A stretch of 64,000 nucleotides of DNA from an uncultured Bizionia sp. (GTDB lineage Bacteria > Bacteroidota > Bacteroidia > Flavobacteriales > Flavobacteriaceae). Positions 6,871-16,500 of this stretch are shown in pieces. Location: contig CANMCF010000011.1 of assembly GCA_947496215.1 (NCBI GenBank), positions 1 to 64,000 on the forward strand, given 5' to 3'. The notes beneath the pieces were generated by a model. That model saw only the letters and a program-made list of their open reading frames with translations. It was not told where the DNA came from and did not search any database. Position 1 is the stretch's first letter. Every line of letters begins with the position of its first letter. Both the position numbers and the translations under genes were made by a program.

Positions 6871-9800
6871 ATTCTATATGTATCCTAACCCCTTCACTAT
6901 GACTGCTGAATTCTGGGGCATACATACTTTGTATCGTGGTGATGCCATTGCTCATGTTACCGGCATTGTTCACCCTTAAGTCGTACTCGAAGACATAGAC
7001 GCCTTTGGGTAGATAGTCGAAAAAGAAATTTGTGGAAGCATCCTTTGTGCTTTCATAATAACCCAAACCATCTTGGTACTTGTACTGAGACAATACATTC
7101 ACTGGTTCCATTCCTGCTGCTCTCATATCCTTCATATGAACGAACTCCATGGCTCTGTCACTTCTTAATTCAATACGAACACGAACCAAGTCACCAACGT
7201 TCAATTGGCTGCCCTTTGTTATTTCCGATATTTCCTCTCCTTTGTCCGTATTGGTTTTCAAGAAGAGTTTCTTCTTCAGCTTGAGAGGTGTTTCTGCAGC
7301 TGTTATCTTGTCCAAATCTTCGAAATATTGCCAATGCATTCCTCCAAACCCTGGTGATGTGGAGGTATTGTCTATTTCAATTTTAGCCTTGTTGCGTATT
7401 CCTTCTTTTTGGGTATAGGTGATGTCGTAATGCCCAAAGGGATGATCTTCATTGTTAATTGTTTCCTTTCCTATTTCAATTTTTGAATTCTGTTTTATCG
7501 TAATCCAATCGCTTCCTTGCAACATTAAGGCATAAATGGCTTCTGTCGTAGCTTTTGTTGTCTTCCAACTATTTGTTTGTTTGTTATTGAGTAACCAGAG
7601 CTTCATATTGTCAATGCTCTTTTTGTTCTTGTCTATTTCTGCGAAGGCTTCAATTAGCAGTGCTTGGGTCTCAATAGGAGATTTGTACCAATACATGGAG
7701 TTTGTATTTTCTTTCCAATACATCCCGAATTCATCATTTGTTATGCTACTTTGGTCTAGTGCCCTTATAACTTTTCTGGCACTGTTTGCCTTGTTGAATC
7801 TGTTGAATACCAATGCAATCAAACCTTTACTGTATAATTTTTGGGTTATCCAATTCTTTTCCAGCCTTTCAAGGTGGTCCGAGATGGTTCTTTGATGTTC
7901 ATCATTTAATTTGTTGCTTTCCAAAAAGAAACTTCTTGCATATAGGTAGTGAATGACGGTGATATCGTTTACACTATTTTCTTTTTTCATGGTCTTGGAA
8001 AATTCAACATCCAAGTAGCTTAACGCTTTTTTTGCAATGGCATCCAAGCGGAATTGGTTTTCTGATTTTACGCCTAATTTCTTGAGATGGCCATAAGAGG
8101 CTACTATATGATTGGTAATGAAAATATTTGGGGTCCCGTTGCCGCCGAACCATGAAAAGGCTCCGTTGCTCAATTGCAATTCCTTGAGCTTTATCAAAGT
8201 GTTGCTTTCTTGTTCTTTCAACCTTTCAGAATTAAACAATAAAACCAATCTTTCGTTCTTGTTTGCATTTGATGCATTTCCAAAAGGGGAATCCTCTTCT
8301 GATGTTACTTTGTTGTTCAATGTTTTTTTAGGTAAACTTTGTGTTTCGATGTATTCTTTTATCTTCGGATTGCTCTTCAATATGTGTAGTCCCAATGCAT
8401 TGGCATAGTATTTAGAGAATGTCTGTTCTGCACAATCATACGGGAACTCCATTAAATATGGCAAGGATTGAAAGGCAAACCAAACGGGGTTGGATGAATA
8501 TTCCACAGTTAACTTGTCATGTTTCAATGTTGACGATTTCTGCTCCATCAATTTTTTTAGTTCAAATGCCTTCTTGGTTTTTCCCTTAACGTAGAGAGGA
8601 AGTGTTTCCGTTACCAGTATCTTCTTTTTCAAAACATTTAAAATGCCTTCTTCTCCATCAGAGAAGTTTTTGGTTTTCGCTAGGATTCGATAACGGATTG
8701 AGGAAACGTCTTCTGGGATGGTAACTTGCCATTTTACATTCTTGGAATCTTCTTTTGTCAAATTGAAAGGCTTGTTTCTTAATGGAGCTATGGTTTTGTT
8801 CGTATTCACGTCGTATAATTCCAAATAGGAGTTACCATCCAAATTGTCCTCGGATAAGTTTGTGATTTTTGCAGCTATGGTCATTGTATCTCCAACACGT
8901 AGAAACCGGGGTAGGTTGGGAGTGACGATTAGTTTTTTTTGTGTGATGGCATTCAGTTTGAGATAACCATATTTCAACTTTCTCGTATGCGCCAACAATT
9001 GAAACTTCCAACGCGTCAATGCTTGTGGGGTCGTGAAGTTTACTTCTACCTCGTTTTTTGCATTGGTTTTTAGATGAGGAAGGAAAAAAGCCGTCTCTTT
9101 GAGGTTTTTTCGAATTTCGATTTTCTTGAGGTCCTTTTCCGTAATGTCCACAATGGTTTTTCCCTTATCGGTGGTTATGGTCTTGCTACCAAATTTTGTT
9201 GTGATGACGACAACTCCATTTGCCCCTTGACTTCCGTAAAGAGCTGAAGCTTCAGCACCCTTCATTACATTTACGGTATCGACACTATTTGGATTTAGGC
9301 TAGCATACATGCTAGCATCCACAAGAACGCCGTCGACAACGATGATTGCTTGTTCATTTCCTTTTATGGTACTGTTACCTCTTAGCACTATTTTGCTACT
9401 GCCAATATGATCCACTTGCAAACCAGAGACGGTACCACTCAGTTTTCTTGTTACGTCTGCGTTGAAATCACTCACGGAATTATAGGTGACATGAGCAGAT
9501 ATCGATGATGATTTCCTTTTGATGCCCAAGGCAGTGACGACTACTTCATCTATAGCTGTTACATCGACTTCCATTCCCAGGTTTATTGAGTTGGAATCTT
9601 GAATGGTGATGTCTTCTGTTCTATAACCAATGAAACCAAACCTCAAAGTCTCTCCCTTTTTTGTTTGTATGGAGTAGAAGCCATCAAAGTCTGTTTGTGT
9701 TCCATAGGGTGAACCAACGACAATGATGTTTACTCCAGGCATTGGCAGCCCATATTCATCTGTTACAACACCGGAAGTGTTACCCAATGCCTTGATTTCC

Positions 9801-12800
9801 TTCTTGGATTTTAATTTTTGCTCTATCTGCCTCAAATAGTTGTTGTTGATATATTTGAAGTTTTTGAAATCCAAGCCAAAATAATTTAATTTCAAGTATT
9901 TTGACGGGATGGTTCTATAAGTAAAAAAGCTGTTGCCACCATTGTTACGTTGGATTTTTTTAGTGAGGTTTACAATGTTGTAATTGTAATATCTCCTATG
10001 GTAATCTTCGGGTTCTATCTTGGAATTCCAATCCAAAGTATATTCATTGCCATAATGGTCATCCTTGTCTTTGAAAAAATCATCCAGGGATTCGTCGTAC
10101 ATGGAAGCCAAGACCTCGACGTTTTTATCCAGGCTTTTTATCTTGAAATTCCATGTTTCATTTAAATCCGGTTCCAATCTGTTTCTAAACACTTGCGTTT
10201 CTACGTTAAAGGCATTGCTGGCTTTTGTAAGTGCTAGGTCGAAGGATTTGTTGGTAAAGATACCTAGCGTATTGCTTGTTAAAAATATGCTGATGGTGCC
10301 ATTGATCTTTTCTTTTATGGGAATGTTTAGAATGTAATCCCCGTTCAAGACAATCGATTCGTTATGTAATTCTTTGTTTTTGTAATATACATTTGCATTG
10401 ATATTTACATCCGTAAAGGCTGTCGTCAACTTTATGGAGGCTTTGCCATCTTTTTTGAAATCGTAATTCAGAATCTTGTAACCGAATAGAACACTTTTAT
10501 CTTGTTCTGTAACATTCTTGAAATTGAAATGCTTGTCTATTTGTATGGTGTCTCTGGATGCATCTATGGCATAGCCTTTAATTGCATATTGTCCAGAAGT
10601 CCAATTTTGGGTATCCATGTATATTGACAACGAATCCTTTGTCTTGAAATCGGCTTTATGAACGAGTTCCTCTTTGTGTCTTTTCGTTGGTATGTATTTC
10701 ATATTTGGGAAATATGCAGAAAATGTATCCTTGTCTATTGTTTGGTAATCAGCTGCTTGCCATTCTCTGTTAAACAATCTGGAATGGGGGTCACCTATTT
10801 TGTGGATGGATAGCTCTCCATGGGATGCAACATAGCCATCGTTCAGGTTTTTTGAAACCAATTGTATTGGGTTTTTATTTTTACTGTTGAAGTTGTAGGG
10901 AAGTTTGACGTCTAAATTTAAATTGTAATTACCAAGGATTAGATGCTTTTGGGAGGATCTGGTTTCACCATTTAAATCTGTGACATCCACCGCTATCGTG
11001 TAGTCCTCTTTTATTTTGTGTTTGGAATTGGAAGTGGTGATGATGAAAGGGATGGTAAAAGCCCCAAAATCATTTGTTTTTACCTCACCAGAATCCAGAA
11101 CTTCTTTTTTGTACCCTTGTTTTTTTGAAATACTGTATTTTACTTTGGCATTGGAGATTTTGGCATTGAAAAAAGAAATGGCTTTTCCTTTGATGTAGAC
11201 AGAGTCTCCCAGTTTGTAGTTTTCTGTCACCTTGTCGAATTGTATTTCAAATTTTGGCCTTTTGTAGTTTTCGACATAAAATTCCTTTTCCGTATATTCA
11301 AAGTCATCCACCTTGTCCCAAAACGGGTGTTCGTCTTCTTCATAGTCGTAATCTTCATCCAGTTCTATGCTGAATTCTCCAGTGAGAATGTCTTTTGGCA
11401 AGGTGTAGGAGCCACTTACTGTTCCAAAGGCATTGGTTTTTAGACGGTATTCCTTTAGTTCGTTGCCTTGGGAATCTGAAATGACGACGCTGCAAAACAT
11501 ATTTTGTACTGCACTGCGTTTCCCCTTTTTCTCTTGAAAGAGGTAGCCTTTGAAATGAATGTCTTGTCCTGGACGATAAATGTTTCTATCCAAAATCAAT
11601 TTTGAATAGGCATTCCACTCGTCGTTTCTATCATTGACATAATTGCTTAAATAGACATCTTGAAGAAACAAGCTGTCTTTTTTATGGGTAACCAATGTCT
11701 TGAGATTACCATTGTACTTTCGTGTTTTCAATTCTTTTGCCGTTCCACTTCTATTCGTGGTTTTTATGATGTTGTAATTCTTGTTGGAGGAGTAGATGTT
11801 GATGCGAGCATTTTTTATGGGAACTCCAGAGTTTCTATCGGTAACTAGAAATTCGTTTGTTTTCTCTTTGTCACTGTATGTCAAGAACAAATTGGATCTT
11901 ATGCTAGTTTGAAAGGCATAATCTTTTTTAGATGTGATTTTTCCAGTATTTGAAACTATTATGAGGTAATTTCCCAATTCCAATTCTGGAATTAGTACTT
12001 CGGCAGAATACTTGTAATAATCTCCTTTGTCAATGAGTTTGTAAGCCTTGTTGAGTACGGGTTTCTTGTTTTCAATGATACTAAATACCATGGAGTCTCG
12101 GTTGAATGTACTCCTATTGCTAGCTTTTGAATATGCTTTGTTGTTGGAAAATGAATGTTCGATTGGTATTTTATAAGCTGACAAATACACGACATCTGTA
12201 TTGGAATAGGTGATTTTGGCCAGAGCAGGCTTGGAACTGGGGAAAATGGTATTTGTTTCCAATTTCAAAAACTTGTTTTCCATGCCTTTGTTTAGATTTT
12301 TACATTTAACGGCAGCTTCGGAATTTGGGAATCTTGCAATGGTTTCAGAACAAATTGCATGAGCTTCCCTTCTATGTTTTTTTGCTGCTTCTTTTATCTC
12401 TGGTTTTGCATAATCCAAATAAGTACTTTGTTCATAATATCTATTTGCGAAGTAAAACCTCAAGTGCGAGGAGGCTTCTTCGTCTTTGTAGCGTTCTATG
12501 GTTTCTTCAATTGCTTCATCAAGGTTTTCATTGTGACTAAAAGTAAAATGTCTTCCATTCAAATATGTTAGACGATTGATGAAGGCGTCGAACAAAGGGT
12601 AGTGATTTTGCTCCTTCAAGTGGAAGCGTTCCAAATCTTGATAGAGCTTCAAGGTATGGATGGGAGAGATGCTATCTATTATTTCAATGTTGAGGTTGCC
12701 ATATGCGCTTGGTGATTTGTAATAATTCCCCGCATTTTCAATATTATGTATGCTATAGGCAGAAACCATATGACTACTGTAAAAGGTAATGGCATTGCCA

Positions 12801-13372
12801 ACTAAAAAATCGTATAGGGTAGGTCTGTATTTTAAGGTGTTCGTTTGGCCTTCCAAAATTTCGATGTAATCTTTCATTTCAATTTTCTGTAGCCCCTTTA
12901 CATTGGAAATTGAATTTTGAATGTGTAGGTGTATCTCTGCCTTCAAACTGGGTAGATCCCAAGTGTAGATGTCATCGTTTTTGTTTTCTATGGGAGTCCT
13001 GTTTCTGAACTTATAGCTGTTCTTGTTGTAAAAGTCGATCAGGAAATTGGCATAGATGCTTTCCAGTATGGCGTTTGTAGGAAATGCATTGGCGTCTATT
13101 TCGGCAAGAATGCTTTCGATGAAGCTTTCTTCTCCATTTTCAAGCAAGGTGAGATTGAATTTGGACTTGTAGATGAAGCTCTTGATGATGGTCTTGCTGT
13201 CTTTGTCTCGTTTTGCCTTATTGAAAATTTTGGTTACCAGGGTATTGGCTTTTTTTATTTCTCCTTTTAATTCCAAAGATTCGACTTTGTTCCAAAGTTT
13301 CATATTGTTTTGTCCGTACGACTTCGCAAAGGATAGGCAAAAAAGAAGCAATAGTGTGGTGAAGGTTTTCAT
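6869..13372 (-). CDS. Giant alpha-2-macroglobulin-like protein with inserted SusC-type CarboxypepD_reg/TonB-plug module
   Basis: The protein has 2167 residues. A Sec signal peptide (about 1-20, ending SYGQ) has no lipobox. Macroglobulin domains follow, with the MG2 signature DRNIYRPGQDIHFKGY near residue 600 and YKRPKFEIQF near 700. The A2M domain (ETAFFLPHLKT, FTTPQALTRWKFQ) lies near 1435. The thioester motif CAEQ starts at C1647, with its Cys and Gln intact. The bMG10 domain is at the end. A2M proteins trap proteases that cut a bait region. Here, between about 1190 and 1395 (9180-9800), there is a complete CarboxypepD_reg-like domain (SGVVTDEYGLPMPGVNIIVV, GTQTDFDGFYSI), then EVDVTAIDEVVVTALGIKRK, then a TonB plug (IVLRGNSTI, VVDGVLV, GAEASALYGSQGANGVVVIT). 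No beta barrel follows. The module is intact and in frame. It likely acts in the periplasm or at the outer membrane. Confidence 0.92.
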   Translation of the reverse strand: MKTFTTLLLLFCLSFAKSYGQNNMKLWNKVESLELKGEIKKANTLVTKIFNKAKRDKDSKTIIKSFIYKSKFNLTLLENGEESFIESILAEIDANAFPTNAILESIYANFLIDFYNKNSYKFRNRTPIENKNDDIYTWDLPSLKAEIHLHIQNSISNVKGLQKIEMKDYIEILEGQTNTLKYRPTLYDFLVGNAITFYSSHMVSAYSIHNIENAGNYYKSPSAYGNLNIEIIDSISPIHTLKLYQDLERFHLKEQNHYPLFDAFINRLTYLNGRHFTFSHNENLDEAIEETIERYKDEEASSHLRFYFANRYYEQSTYLDYAKPEIKEAAKKHRREAHAICSETIARFPNSEAAVKCKNLNKGMENKFLKLETNTIFPSSKPALAKITYSNTDVVYLSAYKIPIEHSFSNNKAYSKASNRSTFNRDSMVFSIIENKKPVLNKAYKLIDKGDYYKYSAEVLIPELELGNYLIIVSNTGKITSKKDYAFQTSIRSNLFLTYSDKEKTNEFLVTDRNSGVPIKNARINIYSSNKNYNIIKTTNRSGTAKELKTRKYNGNLKTLVTHKKDSLFLQDVYLSNYVNDRNDEWNAYSKLILDRNIYRPGQDIHFKGYLFQEKKGKRSAVQNMFCSVVISDSQGNELKEYRLKTNAFGTVSGSYTLPKDILTGEFSIELDEDYDYEEDEHPFWDKVDDFEYTEKEFYVENYKRPKFEIQFDKVTENYKLGDSVYIKGKAISFFNAKISNAKVKYSISKKQGYKKEVLDSGEVKTNDFGAFTIPFIITTSNSKHKIKEDYTIAVDVTDLNGETRSSQKHLILGNYNLNLDVKLPYNFNSKNKNPIQLVSKNLNDGYVASHGELSIHKIGDPHSRLFNREWQAADYQTIDKDTFSAYFPNMKYIPTKRHKEELVHKADFKTKDSLSIYMDTQNWTSGQYAIKGYAIDASRDTIQIDKHFNFKNVTEQDKSVLFGYKILNYDFKKDGKASIKLTTAFTDVNINANVYYKNKELHNESIVLNGDYILNIPIKEKINGTISIFLTSNTLGIFTNKSFDLALTKASNAFNVETQVFRNRLEPDLNETWNFKIKSLDKNVEVLASMYDESLDDFFKDKDDHYGNEYTLDWNSKIEPEDYHRRYYNYNIVNLTKKIQRNNGGNSFFTYRTIPSKYLKLNYFGLDFKNFKYINNNYLRQIEQKLKSKKEIKALGNTSGVVTDEYGLPMPGVNIIVVGSPYGTQTDFDGFYSIQTKKGETLRFGFIGYRTEDITIQDSNSINLGMEVDVTAIDEVVVTALGIKRKSSSISAHVTYNSVSDFNADVTRKLSGTVSGLQVDHIGSSKIVLRGNSTIKGNEQAIIVVDGVLVDASMYASLNPNSVDTVNVMKGAEASALYGSQGANGVVVITTKFGSKTITTDKGKTIVDITEKDLKKIEIRKNLKETAFFLPHLKTNAKNEVEVNFTTPQALTRWKFQLLAHTRKLKYGYLKLNAITQKKLIVTPNLPRFLRVGDTMTIAAKITNLSEDNLDGNSYLELYDVNTNKTIAPLRNKPFNLTKEDSKNVKWQVTIPEDVSSIRYRILAKTKNFSDGEEGILNVLKKKILVTETLPLYVKGKTKKAFELKKLMEQKSSTLKHDKLTVEYSSNPVWFAFQSLPYLMEFPYDCAEQTFSKYYANALGLHILKSNPKIKEYIETQSLPKKTLNNKVTSEEDSPFGNASNANKNERLVLLFNSERLKEQESNTLIKLKELQLSNGAFSWFGGNGTPNIFITNHIVASYGHLKKLGVKSENQFRLDAIAKKALSYLDVEFSKTMKKENSVNDITVIHYLYARSFFLESNKLNDEHQRTISDHLERLEKNWITQKLYSKGLIALVFNRFNKANSARKVIRALDQSSITNDEFGMYWKENTNSMYWYKSPIETQALLIEAFAEIDKNKKSIDNMKLWLLNNKQTNSWKTTKATTEAIYALMLQGSDWITIKQNSKIEIGKETINNEDHPFGHYDITYTQKEGIRNKAKIEIDNTSTSPGFGGMHWQYFEDLDKITAAETPLKLKKKLFLKTNTDKGEEISEITKGSQLNVGDLVRVRIELRSDRAMEFVHMKDMRAAGMEPVNVLSQYKYQDGLGYYESTKDASTNFFFDYLPKGVYVFEYDLRVNNAGNMSNGITTIQSMYAPEFSSHSEGVRIHIE
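6872..7335 (-). repeat. 3' conserved segment, copy 1 of A2M pair
   Basis: This segment encodes the last about 155 residues of the first A2M gene. It is nearly identical in protein and about 90 % identical by eye in DNA to 13517-13980, while the sequence further upstream in the two genes is much more diverged. Confidence 0.8.
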
Positions 13373-13481
13373 GACGATTGGTTTTAATACGATGTAAAGA
13401 GACCATATTAAATGATAGGATGAAACTTGAAATTAGGATAATGGCCTTTTCGATGAGTGAACAACCCATTCCGTTTAGACA

Positions 13482-13509
13482 AAAAAATCCTGCGAATGCA
13501 GGATTTTTT
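13482..13509 (-). terminator. Terminator of the second A2M gene
   Basis: A perfect 12-bp stem (aaaaaatcctgc / gcaggatttttt) with loop gaat lies directly after the stop codon at 13514 (minus strand). It is symmetrical in A/T runs. Confidence 0.9.
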
Positions 13510-13513
13510 AAAA

Positions 13514-16500
13514 TTATTTGATGTTGACCCTAATGCCTTCGCTATGGCTACTGAATTCTGGAGCATACATACTTTGTATCGTGGTGATGCCATTGCTCAT
13601 GTTACCGGCATTGTTTACCCTTAAGTCGTACTCGAAGACATAGACGCCTTTGGGTAGATAGTCGAAAAAGAAGTTGGTGGAAGCATCCTTTGTGCTTTCA
13701 TAATAGCCCAAACCATCTTGATATTTGTATTGCGACAATACGTTTGTGGGTTCCATTCCTGCTGCTCTCATATCCTTCATATGAACAAACTCCATGGCTC
13801 TGTCACTTCTAAGTTCTATGCGTACTCGAACCAAGTCACCGACTTTCAATTGGCTGTCTTTTGTTATTTCCGAAATCTCCTCTCCTTTGTCCGTGTTGGT
13901 TTTCAAGAAGAGTTTTTTCTTTAACTTCAATGGTGTCTCGGCTGCAGTTATTTTGTCCAAATCCTCGAAATATTGCCAGTAGAGACTTCCCCAAGCTATG
14001 CCTTTTCCTTTTTTTGATATTTTCACCTCTGCCATTTCGGGTTTGATTTCCGTTCCGCTCCAAGCAGTTTTGTAATAACCTGTTCCAGCTTCCACTTTTA
14101 CATTTTCCAGTTTGGAAGGTGCTATTTTCTCTCCACCGATCACTACATCTACCATGTCGGTAACGCTAAGCCAATCACTTCCTTGCAACAATAATGCATA
14201 TACGGCATCTGTTGTGGCCTTTGTTGTCTTCCAGCGATTGGTTTGTTTGTTTTTCAACAACCAGATCTTGAGGTTGTCTATGGTTTTCGTGTCATTTTCG
14301 ATTTCAGAGAATGCCTCTATCAACAAGGCTTGTGTTTCGATGGGAGCTTGGTACCAAAACCAAGAGCTGGTGTTTGCCTTCCAGTACATTCCCAATTCTT
14401 CCGAAATGATGGCATTCTCCTTCAAGGATTTCAAGATCTTGGAGGCCGTTTTGCGATCATCCATCCTGTGAGTGACCAAAGCCATCATTCCTTTTGCATA
14501 CAATGGTCGTGTCAACCAATATTTTTTAATTTGCGAATGGTAATAGGCAATGATCTCATCGACCTCATTGGAGGTTTTGATGTCATTGAAGAAGCTTCGC
14601 ATGTACAAGTAATGCAATTGTGTATAGCTTAGGTGATCCAAGCTTAAATCTACATCTTTGTCGTACTTTCTGATGTCCTTGTATTCTTGTATGAATGCTG
14701 CATCCAAATAATGAATTGCCTTCTCGATCATTTTGGCATTGTCACCAGTCTCTACCTTGAGTTGCTTCAAATGTCCAAAACCTGTGATGATGTGTTGCGT
14801 GATGTAGCGATTGGCTCTTCGGTTGGAGAACCAGGACCAGGCACCTGAGGACATCTGGTTGCTCTCCAATTTACGTTTGGCAGATGACAATTCATTGTTC
14901 ATCTTGTTCAAGTCGAATAGCAAGGCAATGCGTTTCTTTTGTTCCGTTTCGCTTTGGGCATCTCGTAACCAAGGTGTTTCTTGAATCAAGATGGATTTCA
15001 ATTCCTGGTTCTTTTCCAAGTTGCTAAGCAAGGCATCTGTATTTTTCCATTGGTTGAATACTTCTTGAATCCTTGGATTGGAATTGGCAATGTGGCTGGC
15101 CAACGCATTGGCATAGTAACGAGAAAATGTTTGCTCGTTGCAATCGTAGGGATATTCCATCAAGTAAGGCAATGCTTGTACGGCATACCATGCTGGATTG
15201 CTTGTCATTTCCAATGTCAACTTGTGGTTTTTGAGTGTCGTCGAGGCGTTGGTCTTCAACTTGTCCAAGGTGAAAGTCTTGGTTTGATTGCTTCTTATCC
15301 ACATTGGCAATGTTTCCGTAACCAACATCCTGTTCGTTAAGACCGGCAATGCATTTTGCTCGCCATCGCTATAGTTTCCGGATTTTGCTATTATCTTGTA
15401 TTGTACGGCTTGCACATCGCTTGAGACATCCAAGGACCAAGTGACTTGGGTATTCCCTTTGGCATCAACTACAAAGTCCTTCCTGTTGGATGCATTGTTC
15501 AGCATCGTATCTATGGCTTTTCCAGAAACGGCATCGAAGAGTTGCAAGATGGCTTGCCCCGACAATTGTTTCTTGCTGAGGTTCGAAATCTTTGTACTTA
15601 TTGCAATGTTGTCCCCCTCTCGTAAAAAGCGAGGAGCATTTGGCAATACCATCAATTCCTTTTGGGTTACAGTCTCCAAGGTAGTTGTCGCATTTTCCAA
15701 GGTTTTGGTATGTGCCAACAATTGGAGCTTCCATTTGGTCAATGCTTCCGGAGTGGTAAAGCTGAAGTTGACGTTGCCGTCCTTGTCCGTTTGCAATTGT
15801 GGAAAGAAAAATGCTGTTTCTTGAAGGTTCTTTCTAATGGTTACATTGGAGAAGTCAACTTTAGGCTTGTTTTGTGCTTCGATTGTTGCATCTTCATTTT
15901 CTTCATTATCAGTGGAGTACTTGTAATCTTCGTCTGAGTTTTTAGGTGCCCACTGCTTTCCTTTTGCTCCATCAGCTAACTGAGCAGGAGCTGCATTCAT
16001 AGACATAACGGGGGCTTCCATTTCGACGCTATCTTCCAAGACTTCTATGTTATTGTTTCCTCTCATCCTTATGCGAGAACTCATATAACCAAAATGCAGT
16101 CCAAACCAATTCCATTGATCGTATTGTTGCTGTTGTGGGTAATGCGTATTCATGTTGTTTCGCCTCACATTGAAGTTTACGGTAGAAAAACTATTGCGCG
16201 CATTGCGATTGAAGTGTGATCTGTATTTGGGTCTGTGGATGGGAGAGAAGTTCCAATTGTGGGCTTTGAATTCATCCAAAGAGGCATCGTACATGCTTGC
16301 CAACAACTCGGCAGATACCTTGTCGCCCTTCGGCCCTTTTATCTTGAAAGCCCAAGTCTCGTCGGTTCCTGGTTGTAATTTGTCCCTAAAGGTCAATGTT
16401 TCGATTTCCAAATCTGTTTTGGGATAAGGTACATTGATGTTTACGCTATTGCTTTTAAAGTCATTGAATGCCGAAAAACTATAAGTTATGGCAAATCCTC

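Noticed and set aside
6869-13372. Reading the 2167-aa gene as two genes fused by assembly error (A2M plus SusC)
   Set aside because: A2M sequence continues in frame on both sides of the plug module and the thioester and C-terminal domains follow normally, so it looks like a true insertion; only raw reads could exclude an error entirely.
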